Part shown: positions 23,777 through 36,783 of the stretch, piece after piece | Numbering within the stretch: the first letter of the stretch is position 1 | Layout: every line of letters begins with the position of its first letter | Assembly: GCA_004802705.1 (NCBI GenBank) | Contig: SGPL01000063.1 | Span: 1-64,000, forward strand | DNA: 64,000 bases | Source: Bondarzewia mesenterica | Lineage: Eukaryota > Basidiomycota > Agaricomycetes > Russulales > Bondarzewiaceae | Direction of reading: 5' to 3' | Translations under genes and position numbers: made by a program | The notes under the pieces: generated by a model | The model's input: only the letters and a program-made list of their open reading frames with translations | Database searches by the model: none | Told to the model about the DNA's origin: nothing

Positions 23777-24604
23777 GTTTGGTTCAAGTAAAGGTGAGTG
23801 TTACAGATCAATACTCAACAATGAACGCCCGGAATGAAATGGCAAGAAAGTTCCGCACCCGGGTTCAGGCGCATTTTTGAACTCAGTTTGAATGAGACTT
23901 GTCGGAACAGATTCTATCTGCAGGATTGCCCAAGTTCGGTTGGCGGACGATCAGATAACACGGTCACTTCTCCAGAACACTGGAAGTCTTACCAGTTATA
24001 TTTGTTTTTTTGCCCACAATTGGATGATGTGCCAGTAAGGGAATACGTGGATGCACAGAGCGGTGGAGTCGAAATAGTGTCATATGGGCTTCGGGCGGGA
24101 GATCATGGCGGGGGGCGTAACAGCGTTTTCTCATTAGTATGTGAGTGATGATGAGACCGTACTATGGCTGAGAGTTATCGTTTCACGACTAAACTTTGTA
24201 CAAGATACAAAAACGACATGCTGTCCAAGTCTGCAACATCGAGAATGTATGGGTCATTCTAGGATACCAGTGTGGAGAGGCGTACGTGAAAGATTGAATT
24301 GTACGAAGAACGGTCATTATGCAGACAATACAACGTCATAGATCATAACAGGCTCCAGGCCTCCTTCGTTTCTCGTCGTTTCGCAGGACTGACAGGTATC
24401 ACATTGCGGACGCAACCGCCCGTGAATCGTGAGGACATGCATTTATCACGTGGTCTCATCCTTTGTACGCATGCCGACTGTGCTGCCGTATCCGCTCGCC
24501 GAAATGCCAGAATAGCCACGGCCTGTGAAAAGATCGATGAGAAACGGTATCAGGAAAGGAGAGCGAGAATCATGGGTCACAGTGGCCGGGGTGTGGGAGA
24601 TAGG
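23777..24604. other. Intergenic, no gene recognised
   Basis: About 0.8 kb between the sirtuin start and the transporter stop. Plus-strand open frames at 23.8-24.7 kb lack any recognised motif and overlap the transporter's last exon, so they are not called. Confidence 0.45.
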
Positions 24605-27114
24605 TCAATTGAAGAAGAAAAAAACGCACGCAGGACACCCAATGACAATCCCTGCAGCCGCCAAGATGGTATTTCCCTTACCATAACCAAGTGCGCTGTA
24701 CATGGCAGGCGCGAATAATGGGAAGCCAAATCCGGCCAGTGCGCGAAGGAAGGATACAGCTGCGAGTGCTGCATGATGTGGACCATAGAAAACACGTAGA
24801 ATGCGACGGTTAGATACCTTGCAACAGAACGGCCGGACAAGCTACGTACCAGACGCAGCATGTAGCGTGAATGCGTCGATAACATATGTTTGTATACTCT
24901 GGAAATTAAGGATTGAGCCCGCGCCGATAAGAAGGATTCCCTGAGAGCGGATATTCCAGCGAAAGGAAATGTCAGCAATAGTATACGATGTAAAGGGATT
25001 GGATAGCACAAACAATATCGGTCCCGATCCAATGCGAGTGGGTCTGGGCAGACCAACCTGCGATTAATAGACCTACTGGAAGGAGGATAGTCGCTGGAAC
25101 CATGGATGCTATATCCGAACCCAAACCGAATAATCCACGTTAGCGTATATCCTCTCAGCGATAGGAAAACGGATCACATACGCAATCTGTATTCCGGTCT
25201 ACCAGCACCCCCCTTTTTTTCCTTGAGATAGATATATATACGATCCAACATCCGTGCATTAAGCTGCGAGGTTCCGGACAGGCCAATGCCAAGCGCGATG
25301 TAATTGAGACCTGCAATCCCGACGTTCTCGTGGTAGATGTTTTCGAAGATTCCAGGGAGAGTAGTAATCGCCACTAAAGTCAAAGGTTCATTTCTCTGTC
25401 GGATTAGAGGACATGGTGGCGTACAATACAATTGCCCGTAAACGAATGCCATATAAAGGCCCAATAACTGCACAATTGGCTCATAGATGAATAAACTGAA
25501 TGGTCGGAAAAGTGCCTTGGCAACGATTGACTTCCAGCTGCGGGTCAAAGAAAACATATGTCAGGAACGCAAACTAGATATCAAATGCAAGCGAGGATGA
25601 AAGGTTTTATCCAAGATACGCACTGTCTATCTGCAGTCTGATACACTGTCCTCATTTGCACTAGGGCGGCCTTCTCCACATCCATACTCTGGCGTATACG
25701 CTTGAGCTTGCGTTCAAGAAGGACCGGTGCAAAGGCTATCCGGTATCATCAGCCGATCAGTCAACATGTAAAATAAAATATAACAAGCTCATGGACGACG
25801 GTGCTGATGGGAAATGGAACGTACTCTCTCTCAGAAAAAACAAACCCGCAAGCTGAACGACCGCATCAGCGATTGTTGTCGAGTAAAACTAGAAATAAAA
25901 ACATATGAATTTTTAAGTTCAAGAGGGCATGAAGGAGAAAAATGGTGAACCCATGATCAAAAAGAAAAAGTACGTACGACCCATCGCCAATTACTCTTCT
26001 CCGCAATCCAGGCACCGACAACAGGACCCACGACAGGACCAAGCATGGGAGCAAGAGTATAAATTGCCAGAGCCTGGCCACGATTCTCGGCGTCAAATGT
26101 GTCACCTATGACGCCTCCGCCGACCTAGTGGATGCAAGTCAATTTTATCATGTGAGCACAAAATTTAGATGAGGCAGTTTGTTGCGCGAGATCCAGACAG
26201 TTTAGCGTGGAGTCGATGATTCAAGCGTTCAAGGGGGTAATGATACGGATGAATTGATGAACAGGCGAAGGGAAAAGCAAATCGAGGCGAAACGATGCTC
26301 ACAGAGAGAGGGGCAGAGCCACCCCAGCCAGCTAAAAACCGGAAAGCGATGAGCTGGCCTTTGTTCTGGGCAAAGCCGCAGGCAAGGTTGAACGCTGCAC
26401 GATCATTGGATGAGATCAAAATCCCCTCGAGACACGAGTCGGAGGTATGTGAACGAGCGCATACCAAAAAAGAAAAGATTGGCGAGTTGAATGACGCGCG
26501 ATCGGCCAAAAAGTTCGCTGAGAGGTCCAAGTAGGAGAGGTCCAAAAGCTATGATACGGATTAGGAACAAGTCAGAATGGACCATCTTCACACATCCCGT
26601 CTCTAGTGCAGACTCATATTCCAAAGCGACAAACAGCGGGGCAGCGGGAAGTGGAGAGGTTAATCGGAACGAGAACGGCACACGTACCGTATGCTAACAC
26701 GAAAACAGATGTGGTCATGGCTATCTCAACTGTGTTTGTGATGCCAAATTCCGCTGCAACCTGCTGGGATGCGGGTGCGATCATGGAGGAGGAAATAGGG
26801 GAGATGAACGTGAAGCAGGACACGATGAGAACTGCCATCCATTTTTTCTTGTAAGTCCAGCTGTTGACATGAAGTCAACCGGGAGGGGAGATGAGATAAA
26901 AGGCACAATTACGAACACACTTTTTCGGATTTTCAGGATCGTCTGGGCCATCCCAATCCACTATCCACACCCCCTCGTCATTGCAGTTAGCGCCTTCGAC
27001 GCGAAACGTATCGACTTGCGCCTCGTGGTGGTCGGACATCTTGCGCTCGCCCTGTTCGTCGTCAATGACTGTAGGCGCGGCGGTATCCGTTTGTGCTTCG
27101 TCTTCGACCGACAT
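24605..27114 (-). CDS. MFS transporter, DHA1 type
   Basis: Drug:H+ antiporter-1 type major facilitator, expected in the plasma membrane. The start at 27114 gives a hydrophilic acidic N-terminus that ends in VDWDGPDDPENPKK, the usual lead-in of fungal DHA1 proteins. Then come KKWMAVLIVSCFTFISPISS, IMTT-like SVFVLAYG, FGPLLLGPLSELFGRSRV, FRFLAGWGGSAPLSV and GDTFDAENRGQALAIYTLAP with PVVGPVVGAWIAEKSNWRWV. Late blocks are LTFTYIYF-like EPIVQLLGLYMAFVYG, GLNYIALGIGLSG and FLRALAGFGFPLFAPAMYSA with LGYGKGNTILA. The last exon ends in a run of Phe before TGA (24607-24605). About ten introns. Substrate unknown. A TTTAAATA lies about 45 bp upstream of the ATG. Confidence 0.87.
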
Positions 27115-30100
27115 GTGTGGGGAGGTATAGTTCGGCCTCGCATGGTGTGGAGAAGTAGTATTTAAACGATACGGGAAGGGTGTGGGTGCGAAAGACAGCC
27201 TCATGACAAGAAACTTGGCCGGTCAGCACCCGACGGTTCGCAACGGTGCATCCGATGGAACATGCCTTGCGAAGATTTCTCTCTCGTTGCACTCGTCCAT
27301 TGTTTTTCGATCCATGGGCCTCTTCTCATGCATCACCAAGGTGCTGAAGCAAGATGTATAAACAATCGCGAAGGAGAAACGATTGCCTTTTCAGCGACGC
27401 AAAAGCGACAGACAAGAAAGTTATTTAACTCGGCGCAAGACTCCGAAAGTGTTCTATTTTTGGACCATGTTCCGCCGGCTGACTGAGTGTCCCGTCGCAG
27501 CCGCAACGCCGACGAGCCCACTCCACATCCACTGTCTCCATTTTCTCATCTTCATTAATGCGTCCTTCATGTTTGACCACATCCTTGCGCTCACGCTCAT
27601 TGTTCTTTCTTTCGCTGTTTCCTCCCATAACTTTCATGGCGGGGATAAATTCTGCCCTTAACTTCCCATCTGAAGCCAAGTTATTACAGGTATCTTTAAA
27701 CAAACAAAGTGTCCTTACACACTATGTATATATGCGTTGAGCTTATTTCTCCAGTACGCAGACTTCCGCATTTGATGACGAGTTGCTGGTGAGTGAGCAT
27801 CTGTATTTGACTCACGATACGGGAGCAAACGTACACATTTTGTACTATGAACGACCTTAGAGTTTCCCTATCTGACGGCCGGGCGCGAAGCCACGTCTTT
27901 GACATGCCTTGCCGATGCGAGCCTTTTTACTCAACGTTCGAACGCTCAAGCACAGTGTAAGCATTAGTGATTCCCGTTGCGTCCTTCACACATCGTTCAT
28001 TGCAACGCCTTGCACCCCGTACTCTCCGAGCCGCCACTCCCACCGTGCTTCCTTCTTGCATCTCAGCCATTCATATTCAACCTCGTGGTGGAGCATTCTC
28101 AGCAACAAGGTCAGTTTCGGAATGTCCACTTTGTGTGCAGTCTTGGCGTGAGGCTCTACGCCCGTGGCATCGCGCATGGCAGGCACTCTGAATAAAGCAT
28201 AACCCTACTAATTGCACCTACTCATCTGCGAAAATCCACGTCCATCCCTTGCCTACCGTCTTATGAACTCGGCGATGTCTCATTTTGCCATGATCCTGGT
28301 AAGTTCCAGCCACAGATGTACGTTTCTTTCTCAGCAATGCCCTTTTCCGATATATTTCCATGTTTCATGATTTATCCGCGCGCCCATCCCCCCAGTCACA
28401 GGTAAGACGCTGTAGCATGTTTGAACTCCTTTCGTGTCCCTTTGACACTCCGACTCTTTACGAAGCTCCCTGCACTCCGCAGTATCATCACGTCAGAACG
28501 GCCAGCAAGCACGATGGGATTCCCTGAGACTCACGTACTCGAGCGTTTCAGTTTGGACCAGTAACCAAATCCTTTTTCGTGATTGCTCCCAGCTTGAGTC
28601 TCGAACCTCCCTTTCGATGCCACTTTAAGAGAGCAGGTGCGCTCGTTCATTCATCTGTGTAGTTAGTCTACAACGTCGGGCGAAGCGTCAACTTGCGGAA
28701 GAGCGAGAGATGTCATTCTGATCAGCAGCATGCGATGTATATAATGTCTCACGGTCATCCCGCGCTCGGGTGTGCATGGTGTGGGATTGAGTGGGGGTGA
28801 CTTAGCATTGGTCAAGGCCTTTTCCCATCCCCGGTTCTTTTGCCTCGCTTGTGTCATGTAAGTCTTTCCCGACCATGGGTACGCATGCTGAACTCGTGTC
28901 GTCGCATCCTGTTTCAGATCGGCTGGTTGGGTATGCGGTTTCAAGTGCTGCAACAGGTGCACGTGTACGTATGACGGGTTGTGGGACTGCACGTTGCCGT
29001 GATTCGAGTTTGCATGAGGAGACTCGGTGAGCACAGCACCCTGCTTCGAGGCTTCCTTCTACCAGGTCTCGGCAAGGATGAGCGCTGTGACAGCAGCAAT
29101 TAGGTCTTATGGAGTCCAAGCGCGTGTCGCTGTAACCAACCGTCCTGCATCCGCGCGTCAGCTATAAGTAGAATCTAACGGATCGACCTCGGATATTTCC
29201 GTGGAGGTGTAGGGTGTAACGGTGCTGGGATCAGATCGGGTTCCCGAGTTCTCGACAGATCCGCAGTATTGACGCGGGCTGATGCCCTTCTGTTCTAGGT
29301 CCTCGGTCCCTGAGTCCGAGTCTTCCCATTCGTCCCTCGGCTCTTGTTGATGGTTTTCACTATACGGTGTCCAGTCGCCATGGGAATCTCGAACCTGACG
29401 GCCATGGCTGAGCGGCTCTCCTCACGTCCCCGTATGGAGCTCCTCAGCCGTTTCAAATGCACGTACTTACAAGTAGGTTCCTCATGTTGCTTTTCTGAGT
29501 GCCCGTGGCCATCTCGTGTTACTCACGACCTCAACTGTATCCACGCAACCAGGACAGGTAAGAAATAAGTCAATGGTATACTGAACCTCACCCTATCGTC
29601 CCTCCCCCATCCGGCCTGTATGGTGGTTTCGCACGCGTCTACTGGCTCTGAAACATTCATGAATCGTTGAAGACTCGATCTGGATCAGCTGTGCGCATGT
29701 CATGTGAGTCAGCTTTGCGATGCTGGAATTGCCCGAGACCGGTCTGCATCGAGAGCCGTGATCTGTTTCTGAAGATAAGATTCAAGTGTACTCATGCTTG
29801 CAGACTCCCATGCCCTGAAGGCACTGGTCGATTCGAGAATACCGTCGCGTCAAGCAGAGGGTCAGTAGGTACGCTTAGAACGTCTGGGTTCAGTGCTGAC
29901 ATAGCCGTGAGGGCCATTCACCGTCGCTTTCATGCCGTCAGAAGACATTCTGACAAGGGAAAGTCCCGAAGAAAAAATGCTACACAATGCATGCAGGTAC
30001 TTGTAACTTTAGCTTGTGATCTTGAAAGGTGTGTCGACGGCGAACGTGTACATATGACTAACACTGCTTCAAAATCAAGGTTCGAGGATCATCCCTTCTC

Positions 30101-32597
30101 CTGTGTCCTTTCGTAGAACGTATTCATGGAGGCGTATGAGAACCTTATGGCTACAACTCTCTGCCCAATGGCCCATTGATAGCTCCGTCTTTCGTCGCGT
30201 GTGGCTGCATGCTGCGACTTGCAGTGTCTTCAATATGTGAGTACGTTGCGTATATATCTCCAATTGTCCTCGGTCCGGCGTACAAGGTGCCTTGGTATAT
30301 GTTATTTTCTTCGGCAATTAATCTGCGGCTCGGCTACTTACTCACACTGGCAAAACAATTCAAAGGACGGACGGGATCTTGGATCTCGCTTGTGCGGGCG
30401 GCGGAGGTTTTAGAAGGGGATTTCTGGGACGACGACCTGGCATGCTGGAGATTTATGGACTCGGGGAGAAGAAATATTGCAACTCGAGGCTTGATGAAGA
30501 GCGTATGGTACGTGTTTCCCCCTCGTTATGGTTTTGCGTGCGAGCTCGACTTGATGATCTTAGCGGCCTGTCTAGGTTCTTGTTTTGATGTGGCGCACTT
30601 GGACACCCTCACTTCCACTGTCAGGGTTGGCCCTTGAAAGCTTGATCTGGTCTGGTCCGTTTACAGCGGCCCAAGAACACGTCGAATCGCGAGCTACGCC
30701 GCGAACGATTTTCTTAGCATGTCCCTTACTGAAACGGCTGGCCTCGGCAACTTTCGACGCAGGCATCGAACTCGTTTTCTCAATGGGTGCGTGTGAATTG
30801 CACTCTAAAAGAAGGCGGCTGCAATTTCATGATGCGTAGAAGTAGTCGCGTGAGATGATGATCATTGTTCTATCCCGTTCGTGCTGTCGTCTTCTTCCAG
30901 ATCACGGCTTCGGTGCAGTTCTTGTTCCGTTAACTTCCGCGTTCGTATTCAACACTAGGGCGTTGGCCGCGTGTATCCGGGCGTGTCAGTAGTTCTCGGG
31001 ATGGTAAGTACCAAGTCTCGCCTTCACGCCGTCATGTGCGGGATCCCAGGCTGCTACGTTCCATGTATTGCAGGCCTGTGGGGGGGATTAACTTGACAAA
31101 AAATAAGCAGCGCCACACCCGATTCTCCCCTCCTGAACCTGCCTGAAGTAGGCTTGAGTTTGGCAGCCGCCTCTTGAGTCTGAATTGTGCTCCATCTAGC
31201 TCTTTCAGTCCGTAACGATTGCAGAACGAAGCGTCCAGCGTACTAGTTTCATGTGAGCGTCAGTACGTCTCGTGTGTATCTCCCACATTGAACTACTCCT
31301 GCAGGACAGCCGACCGTGACTTGACCAACGTGATCCTGATCTAATCCTTGAACTATCCCATTGACGCGGCACCGTCGCTTCCGAATCCTTATGCTTTTGG
31401 CTCTCCAACTGCACAATAAATGTCACGTCAATCTAACGTGCAGTGATGCATTTCCTGCTGCACAATAAATGTCGTGCTAAAATCTTTTCAACTCGTCGGA
31501 CATGAACGTGTATCATTCAACGCATCAATGAGAGTTCACAGGTATTCAAAATTGGATCACTCGGCCTAGGCGACTTGCTTCTATTCCGTGGTTCTCTCTT
31601 CCATGGCAGACAGTAGAGGGACGATCGGGTATTCCTGGCTAGGGTGCGGGATCTTGCGCGTCGGGCGGAGCCTGAGGATCGTCTGGTGCACATTGAGGAC
31701 GGAGATCCAACCCTGGAATGATTTTCTCAGGTGTGATCTCATTCGAGATACTGCAAGCACTGGAATAAGCTCGTCCGACAGAGAATCTTTTCTGCGCCTC
31801 CGTCATTTCCGAGGTTCATCACACGGCGCGGGCGTACGTACTTGCACCCACAAGAGAAGAAAGGAGAACGATGTGTCTGACCAACCTCCGATGGCAGGTT
31901 CGTGGAGTCGGATCAGAACATTATGGCACTTTTCGGTATGATGAAAATTGACCTCCGAGGCCCATCAACCCGAGCATGATGTGCATAGGCAAAAGTGGGT
32001 CGAGGGACGCTGAGGACCACATGGTGTCACCGAATTTTTCTGATCTCGACTCGAATGGCAAGTTGAACGTCGGTTGTGGACGACGGTGTGATCATCATGG
32101 ATGTGTGCCTGTGTTTGTGTGTGCCTCTGTGGACAGAACAAGGTTAGACGGTTTGAAATTGGAGGTGTCGATACTGTAACGGGTGTAAGTATGGGGCCGT
32201 GGAGTTGAGAGCGGCGGGAACCGAGAACGTACGGTGCATTCCATTCTTTGTGTCAGGGTATGTATGCGGGAACACCAAGGGGTGCATGGGATAAGTACGA
32301 GTCGAAGGAGGAGCTTTCGACGAGTGGGCAAAGCTTCGGGCAAACCGGAAGTTGCCGATGCAGGCCGGCAGGTTCTTCGGCATTCTCCGCAAAGCGAGAG
32401 GGATCTCGAGTTGTAGGCCGACGGCAAGCAGCGAAAGCTACTGTCGAAGACACTCGAAGACAGCACAGATCTCGGCGTCTGCCGAATTTCCGAACCGGGG
32501 ATGTGGCGTTTCGCGAGGCAGGGGTCAATTCGGATTATTTTAAAAAGGCGGTCGCACTTGACTTGAGTCCACTCTCTCCCCCGCTTTCTTACGAATT
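27115..32597. other. 5.5 kb gene-poor stretch
   Basis: No protein family is recognisable in any frame over about 5.5 kb. This contrasts with the dense genes on both sides. Base composition is near 50 % GC, and frames of 60-150 codons appear by chance on both strands. I see no terminal repeats, no polymerase or transposase motif and no tRNA. A 16-bp direct repeat lies at 31409-31473. The stretch may be a decayed element or decayed genes, or host long non-coding RNA. Confidence 0.4.
31409..31473. repeat. 16-bp direct repeat, two copies
   Basis: CTGCACAATAAATGTC occurs at 31409-31424 and again at 31458-31473, 49 bp apart. No matching flanks were found, so it is a short local duplication. Confidence 0.7.
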
Positions 32598-33763
32598 ATG
32601 TCACAAAGGTATCTTTCTTCCTCTCTCTCCCATGTCATTTTCTCATTCTCATTCCTCCGTCGTAGCACTCAGAATGTTTATGTGCGTCTGTTCACGGCCT
32701 TTTGATCTGATGTCCTGACCTGACTGCTGTGCGGTGCTTTAGTTCGATATCAGTACCAACGGCGCACCAGCAGGCCGTATAATCTTCAAACTTTACGACG
32801 ACATCTGTCCCATGACTTCTCGCAACTTTCGCGAGCTCGCAACAGGCCAGCACGGCTTCGGTTACGCTGGCTCCTCCATCCATCGCATCATCCCACAGGT
32901 ACGTTTTCATTTCTCCATCACTCTACTCCTTCTCGTCGATTCTCTCACCTTTTGTCGTGCGCTGACGACTTGTGTTGGTGGTGTAAGCTTAGTTCATGAT
33001 CCAAGGCGGCGACATCACAAATCGGGATGGCACCGGCGGGCGCTCGGTTTACGGACCTACTTTTCCCGGTACGTCACTTCTCCCTACCTAGCCCTTTTCA
33101 TCTCCCGTCCCTCTTCCTCGCCTTCTCCAGTTTTGTCCGATTCTCGTTGGAAATGTTCGGGATCGCTCGTTTGTCCTGGGCATGCGATCAGATCTTATGA
33201 CGATGCGCTTTACTGATCCGTTTTCATCTCCGTACACGCTCTACGTATACTCACACTCCGTCCCGCGCCCGATGTCTTCGTGCCCGGTCCGCCCTCCAGA
33301 TGAGAACTTTGTAGTGAAGCATGACAGGCCTGGTTTGCTGTCCATGGCCAACCGCGGTCCGAGATCTAATTCCTCTCAGGTAAGCGCACCCCATCATTCC
33401 TACTCCACTTCCCCATGTCTCATCACACTAACTTTCATTTCCCTTCACTACGGACCGGTACTTCATCGTCGCTGCTCTATGCACTCGGCTCCCGATTCCT
33501 CTGCTCGACGTGTCACGCGCCCTTTTGTACGGTCCACCTTTGCATCGACTGACGCGCAACGTCCGACACATCCATCTTCCGGCATTATGCAGTTCTTCAT
33601 CACGACAAGCCACGCTCCCTGGTGCGATGGCAAGAACGTCGTCTTTGGCGAAGTTGTCGAAGGCCTCGACATTGTGCGCTCCATCCAGACGTCGTATGCA
33701 TCCGATGATATGCTCCGGCGTCCAAGCGTGCCGGTCGTGATTGAGCGCTGCGGAGTCTGTTGA
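32598..33763 (+). CDS. Cyclophilin-type peptidyl-prolyl isomerase
   Basis: Single-domain cyclophilin that isomerises X-Pro bonds; no targeting signal is seen, so cytosolic. Exons are about 32598-32608, 32666-32681, 32743-32898, 32993-33068, 33300-33379 and 33593-33763. The first two coding exons are only 11 and 16 nt and give MSQSTQNVY before [20 protein letters not shown]. Active-site elements are HRIIPQFMIQGGD (catalytic Arg and Phe), [16 protein letters not shown] and [16 protein letters not shown], where Trp is the residue needed for cyclosporin binding. [10 protein letters not shown] departs from the usual NAGPGTNGSQ, and PWCDG from PWLDG. About 170 aa with a TGA stop. The intron before FFITT is about 213 nt, long for this genome. 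Confidence 0.88.
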
Positions 33764-36700
33764 TCGAGACATGCCTTTGACGGATGTGAATGACGAGGAG
33801 CGCGAACATCCGGACAATGGAGGAGGAGAAACACATGGGAGGAAGGAACGGAGTGGCCGGACGAATGCGAAGACCGTACAGTATTATCTCATGTAACGAT
33901 CTCAGGATACTGAATATCTTAATGCGCGCCTTTCCTGTTCCCGCACGCGTTTGAAATAGCGTGGCGGGACGGAGAGAGGTTGCTATTTTGGTTCTATCTT
34001 CCGGTGGGTGATCTGTGGGGCGATGGAGGAAAGGGGGGAGGTGAAAGGAGTCGGGGAATGGATAGATGGGACGAAAGCGGCCCAGAATGGAGGAAGCCTG
34101 AGGGGAGTCGATCGACGGCCGGAGATGGAGTGGGCGGGAGGTTTGAGTCCTGCTAATGGTAATATTTATCCCACAGTGCGTCCATCCTTTCATGAATGCC
34201 CTTGAGTGTCGTCGTCCCATCTCAAACGCCCAACGATGTGGGCGCGGCGAATGTATGTTTCTGACATTCGTTTCGTAAACTCATCTTCCGCAGTTTGCAT
34301 TCACAGAAACCACTGCATCCTGTGAGATAGTGGCATGTGTATGCCTGCCCAATTTCGGTCTCCTCTCGTTTCTGAGGTACGAGTGCCGGGAATCGAGGGG
34401 ACAAATGCCAACTACAAGAGTGGTCGTGTGATTGAAAAATGCTTGCAAACTGAAGGACTCCCCATCTCCGTCGATCCTGCCGCACGATTGTGTCACCATC
34501 GTCATCCAGTTTCAGGATACCGGTGTTCGCAGAGAGTTGAGGGCGACAGTGACACGTAAACAGGTGCATCCTTTTGCTCCTGCATGCCCACACATGTCCT
34601 GCATCGTCTGCCCGCATTGGTCCATCTCTAACGGCAGAGGATTCTGTTGACGTATCTCCAAGATCGATTCGCGCTTCTTGTGTCTTCCTTTTCCTGCGCC
34701 GTTTCATGATTGGACGGCTGGTCTTATGTGAGTCGTGCTCTCATACGCCCGTCCGTTCGTGATTACGAGGTTCTCGCCTTCCAGAAGTTCTTCTCTCAGC
34801 CCCTTTCACCGCCATCGATGATTGGCCGCGTATGAAGCTTACGGGTCGGTCTTGTACATCGCCGATGCCGTCCCCGAGTACTCAGGATAAGTCAGGAGAC
34901 GAGTCATGACTCCTCACAAACATTTGGGAAGGCAATTGGCTACGCCGATGGACTTTGGCCTACTGCCGACGATGAATGTAATGACGAGGTGAGCGTTCAT
35001 CTGCAGTTCTTTGTATGCTTTGACCTCTCGACGTGCGTGCACGACGTGATCAACGCTTCCTGGTCATTGAAGGTGGTATATAGATGCGTCGTGGCCTACG
35101 ATGTGTCGTGACGCGCTTGTGTCTCACTGGTTTCCGTATCTTGGTCTTACAGGTCGACAGGCTATTAATCTTGGCTTCTTTTTCCCTGTCTACTGAGGTT
35201 GTGAGAAACATTAACATCCTTTATCATCATGGTATGCATTGCCGTCTTCGCCTTGTCCCTTGTAGAGCTCAATTCTTAGACTTGTAGGCGTGGATCCATC
35301 GTCATAGTTCAGTTTATGACCGCAGTACTGCCCAGAGCTGCAGATACGACCGGCTCGAAGTGCCCCTGTCATTCCGGAGGAACCGTACCTCCTGACGTTT
35401 TATGTGTTGCTTGTGTTCTTCTCAATGCATTCAATACTGGCCAATGGGATGTAACAAACCGAAGTGATCATTCCTGGTGCGGGAGTTGTTTCATCTGAAG
35501 GCACAGTGTTTTCCCGCTTCTCTTATCGATTCTCTTTTCACCTCCATACACCCCCTCTCCCGCTATCTTCCTCACGACGGACGATCGATCGTGCATGGCT
35601 TTCGACAACGGCGCCTTCGTTGTATACTGAACCCGTGGCCGTTATCAATTGAGGGTCTTGTTGAAACAGACCCCGAGGCAATGCCACTGGGAGATATCGG
35701 CTGATGTCACTTCCCAGCATTCTTCAGAAGGCGTATCAAAAGAGTTCATCTCCGCTGTAGGCCCATATATATGTCAGTGAAGTGCAGTGCGTTTATTCCT
35801 TTCCTTTCTTGTGACTTGTGCCCTCACATCTTTCCGTTCGCGCGCCTTCGAAACAGCAACTTGCGGGGTATGATAGATCGTGGACGAATTTTAACACGCT
35901 ATTCTCCGTCCTGTGTCCCACCGATGTGGGCGCTCACTCAAACTTACCAAGTTGGACACGAGGATGAAGTCCAAGTCGTTTAAACTGTGCTTTAACTTCG
36001 GAAGCTAGTCCCGCGGTGCCTAGACTTGGCATGATCGTAATGAAGGGGTTATTGCTTTTGCTGTCGTCACTTGTCTCGATATCCTACCCAACGTGATTCG
36101 GATGGCCGTACCGTATCGCAGGAAATGACATTTAACCTTCTGAAATGTCTCTAACAACTCACCAGTGTCCGATTACTTGGAAAGCTCGTACGAGGATTTG
36201 TCTTCTGGACTAAACAGCCAGCAACTCCATTTCGGTCAGTTTCAGAACATCGTGACCCTTTCCAAGTTGTCCATGACCCTGACAATTCGCTCTTGCGTCA
36301 TATGCATCAAATCATACGATTTCTATGAGCGCGATTAGCACAGATCTTCTTGCCAGCCTGAACAGCTGACCCTTCAAGTAGGATGATCTGTCGAATATGG
36401 GAGAACGTGGGCGCTCGTCCTGCATATGCATGCCAAAGTCGACGTAAAGCATGAGATACTGGTATGCAAAATCTAAATGCAAGATCGGAAAGAAAATTCA
36501 AATCACAGCTACAATTGCGAAAGCACAAACAATGGAGAAATCAACAATGATACAGAGCAACGATTTGGAGGCATGAATGTCCGTAAAGAATGATAGAATA
36601 CAGAAGCGGAAGGATATTAACATTTTAGTGATCAGGGCAGAGGAATCTATCCTGCTTCGTCCGGGTATAAAGGCGGCAAGATACATGATGCGACATGACT

Positions 36701-36783
36701 AGACGTACAAATTCGTTTGCTGACTTGTTCCTTCAGCCTGCTACACAATTCTGAGCCACCATCACCGTAATTTTAGAGACAAA
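33764..36783. other. 3 kb gene-poor stretch
   Basis: No recognisable coding region, RNA gene or repeat between the cyclophilin and the J-domain protein, which converge here. Open frames such as the minus-strand one at 34.2-34.7 kb have no family features. Much longer than needed for two 3' ends. Confidence 0.4.

Noticed and set aside
30176..30637. 153-codon plus-strand frame in the gene-poor island
   Set aside because: No recognised motif, overlapping competing frames, and a composition like the rest of the island.
27115..32597. Transposable element in the gene-poor island
   Set aside because: No terminal repeats, target-site duplication, reverse transcriptase, integrase or transposase motif was seen in any frame.
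34222..34707. 161-codon minus-strand frame with several cysteines
   Set aside because: Cysteine spacing follows no zinc-finger pattern I know, and there are no splice-linked neighbours.
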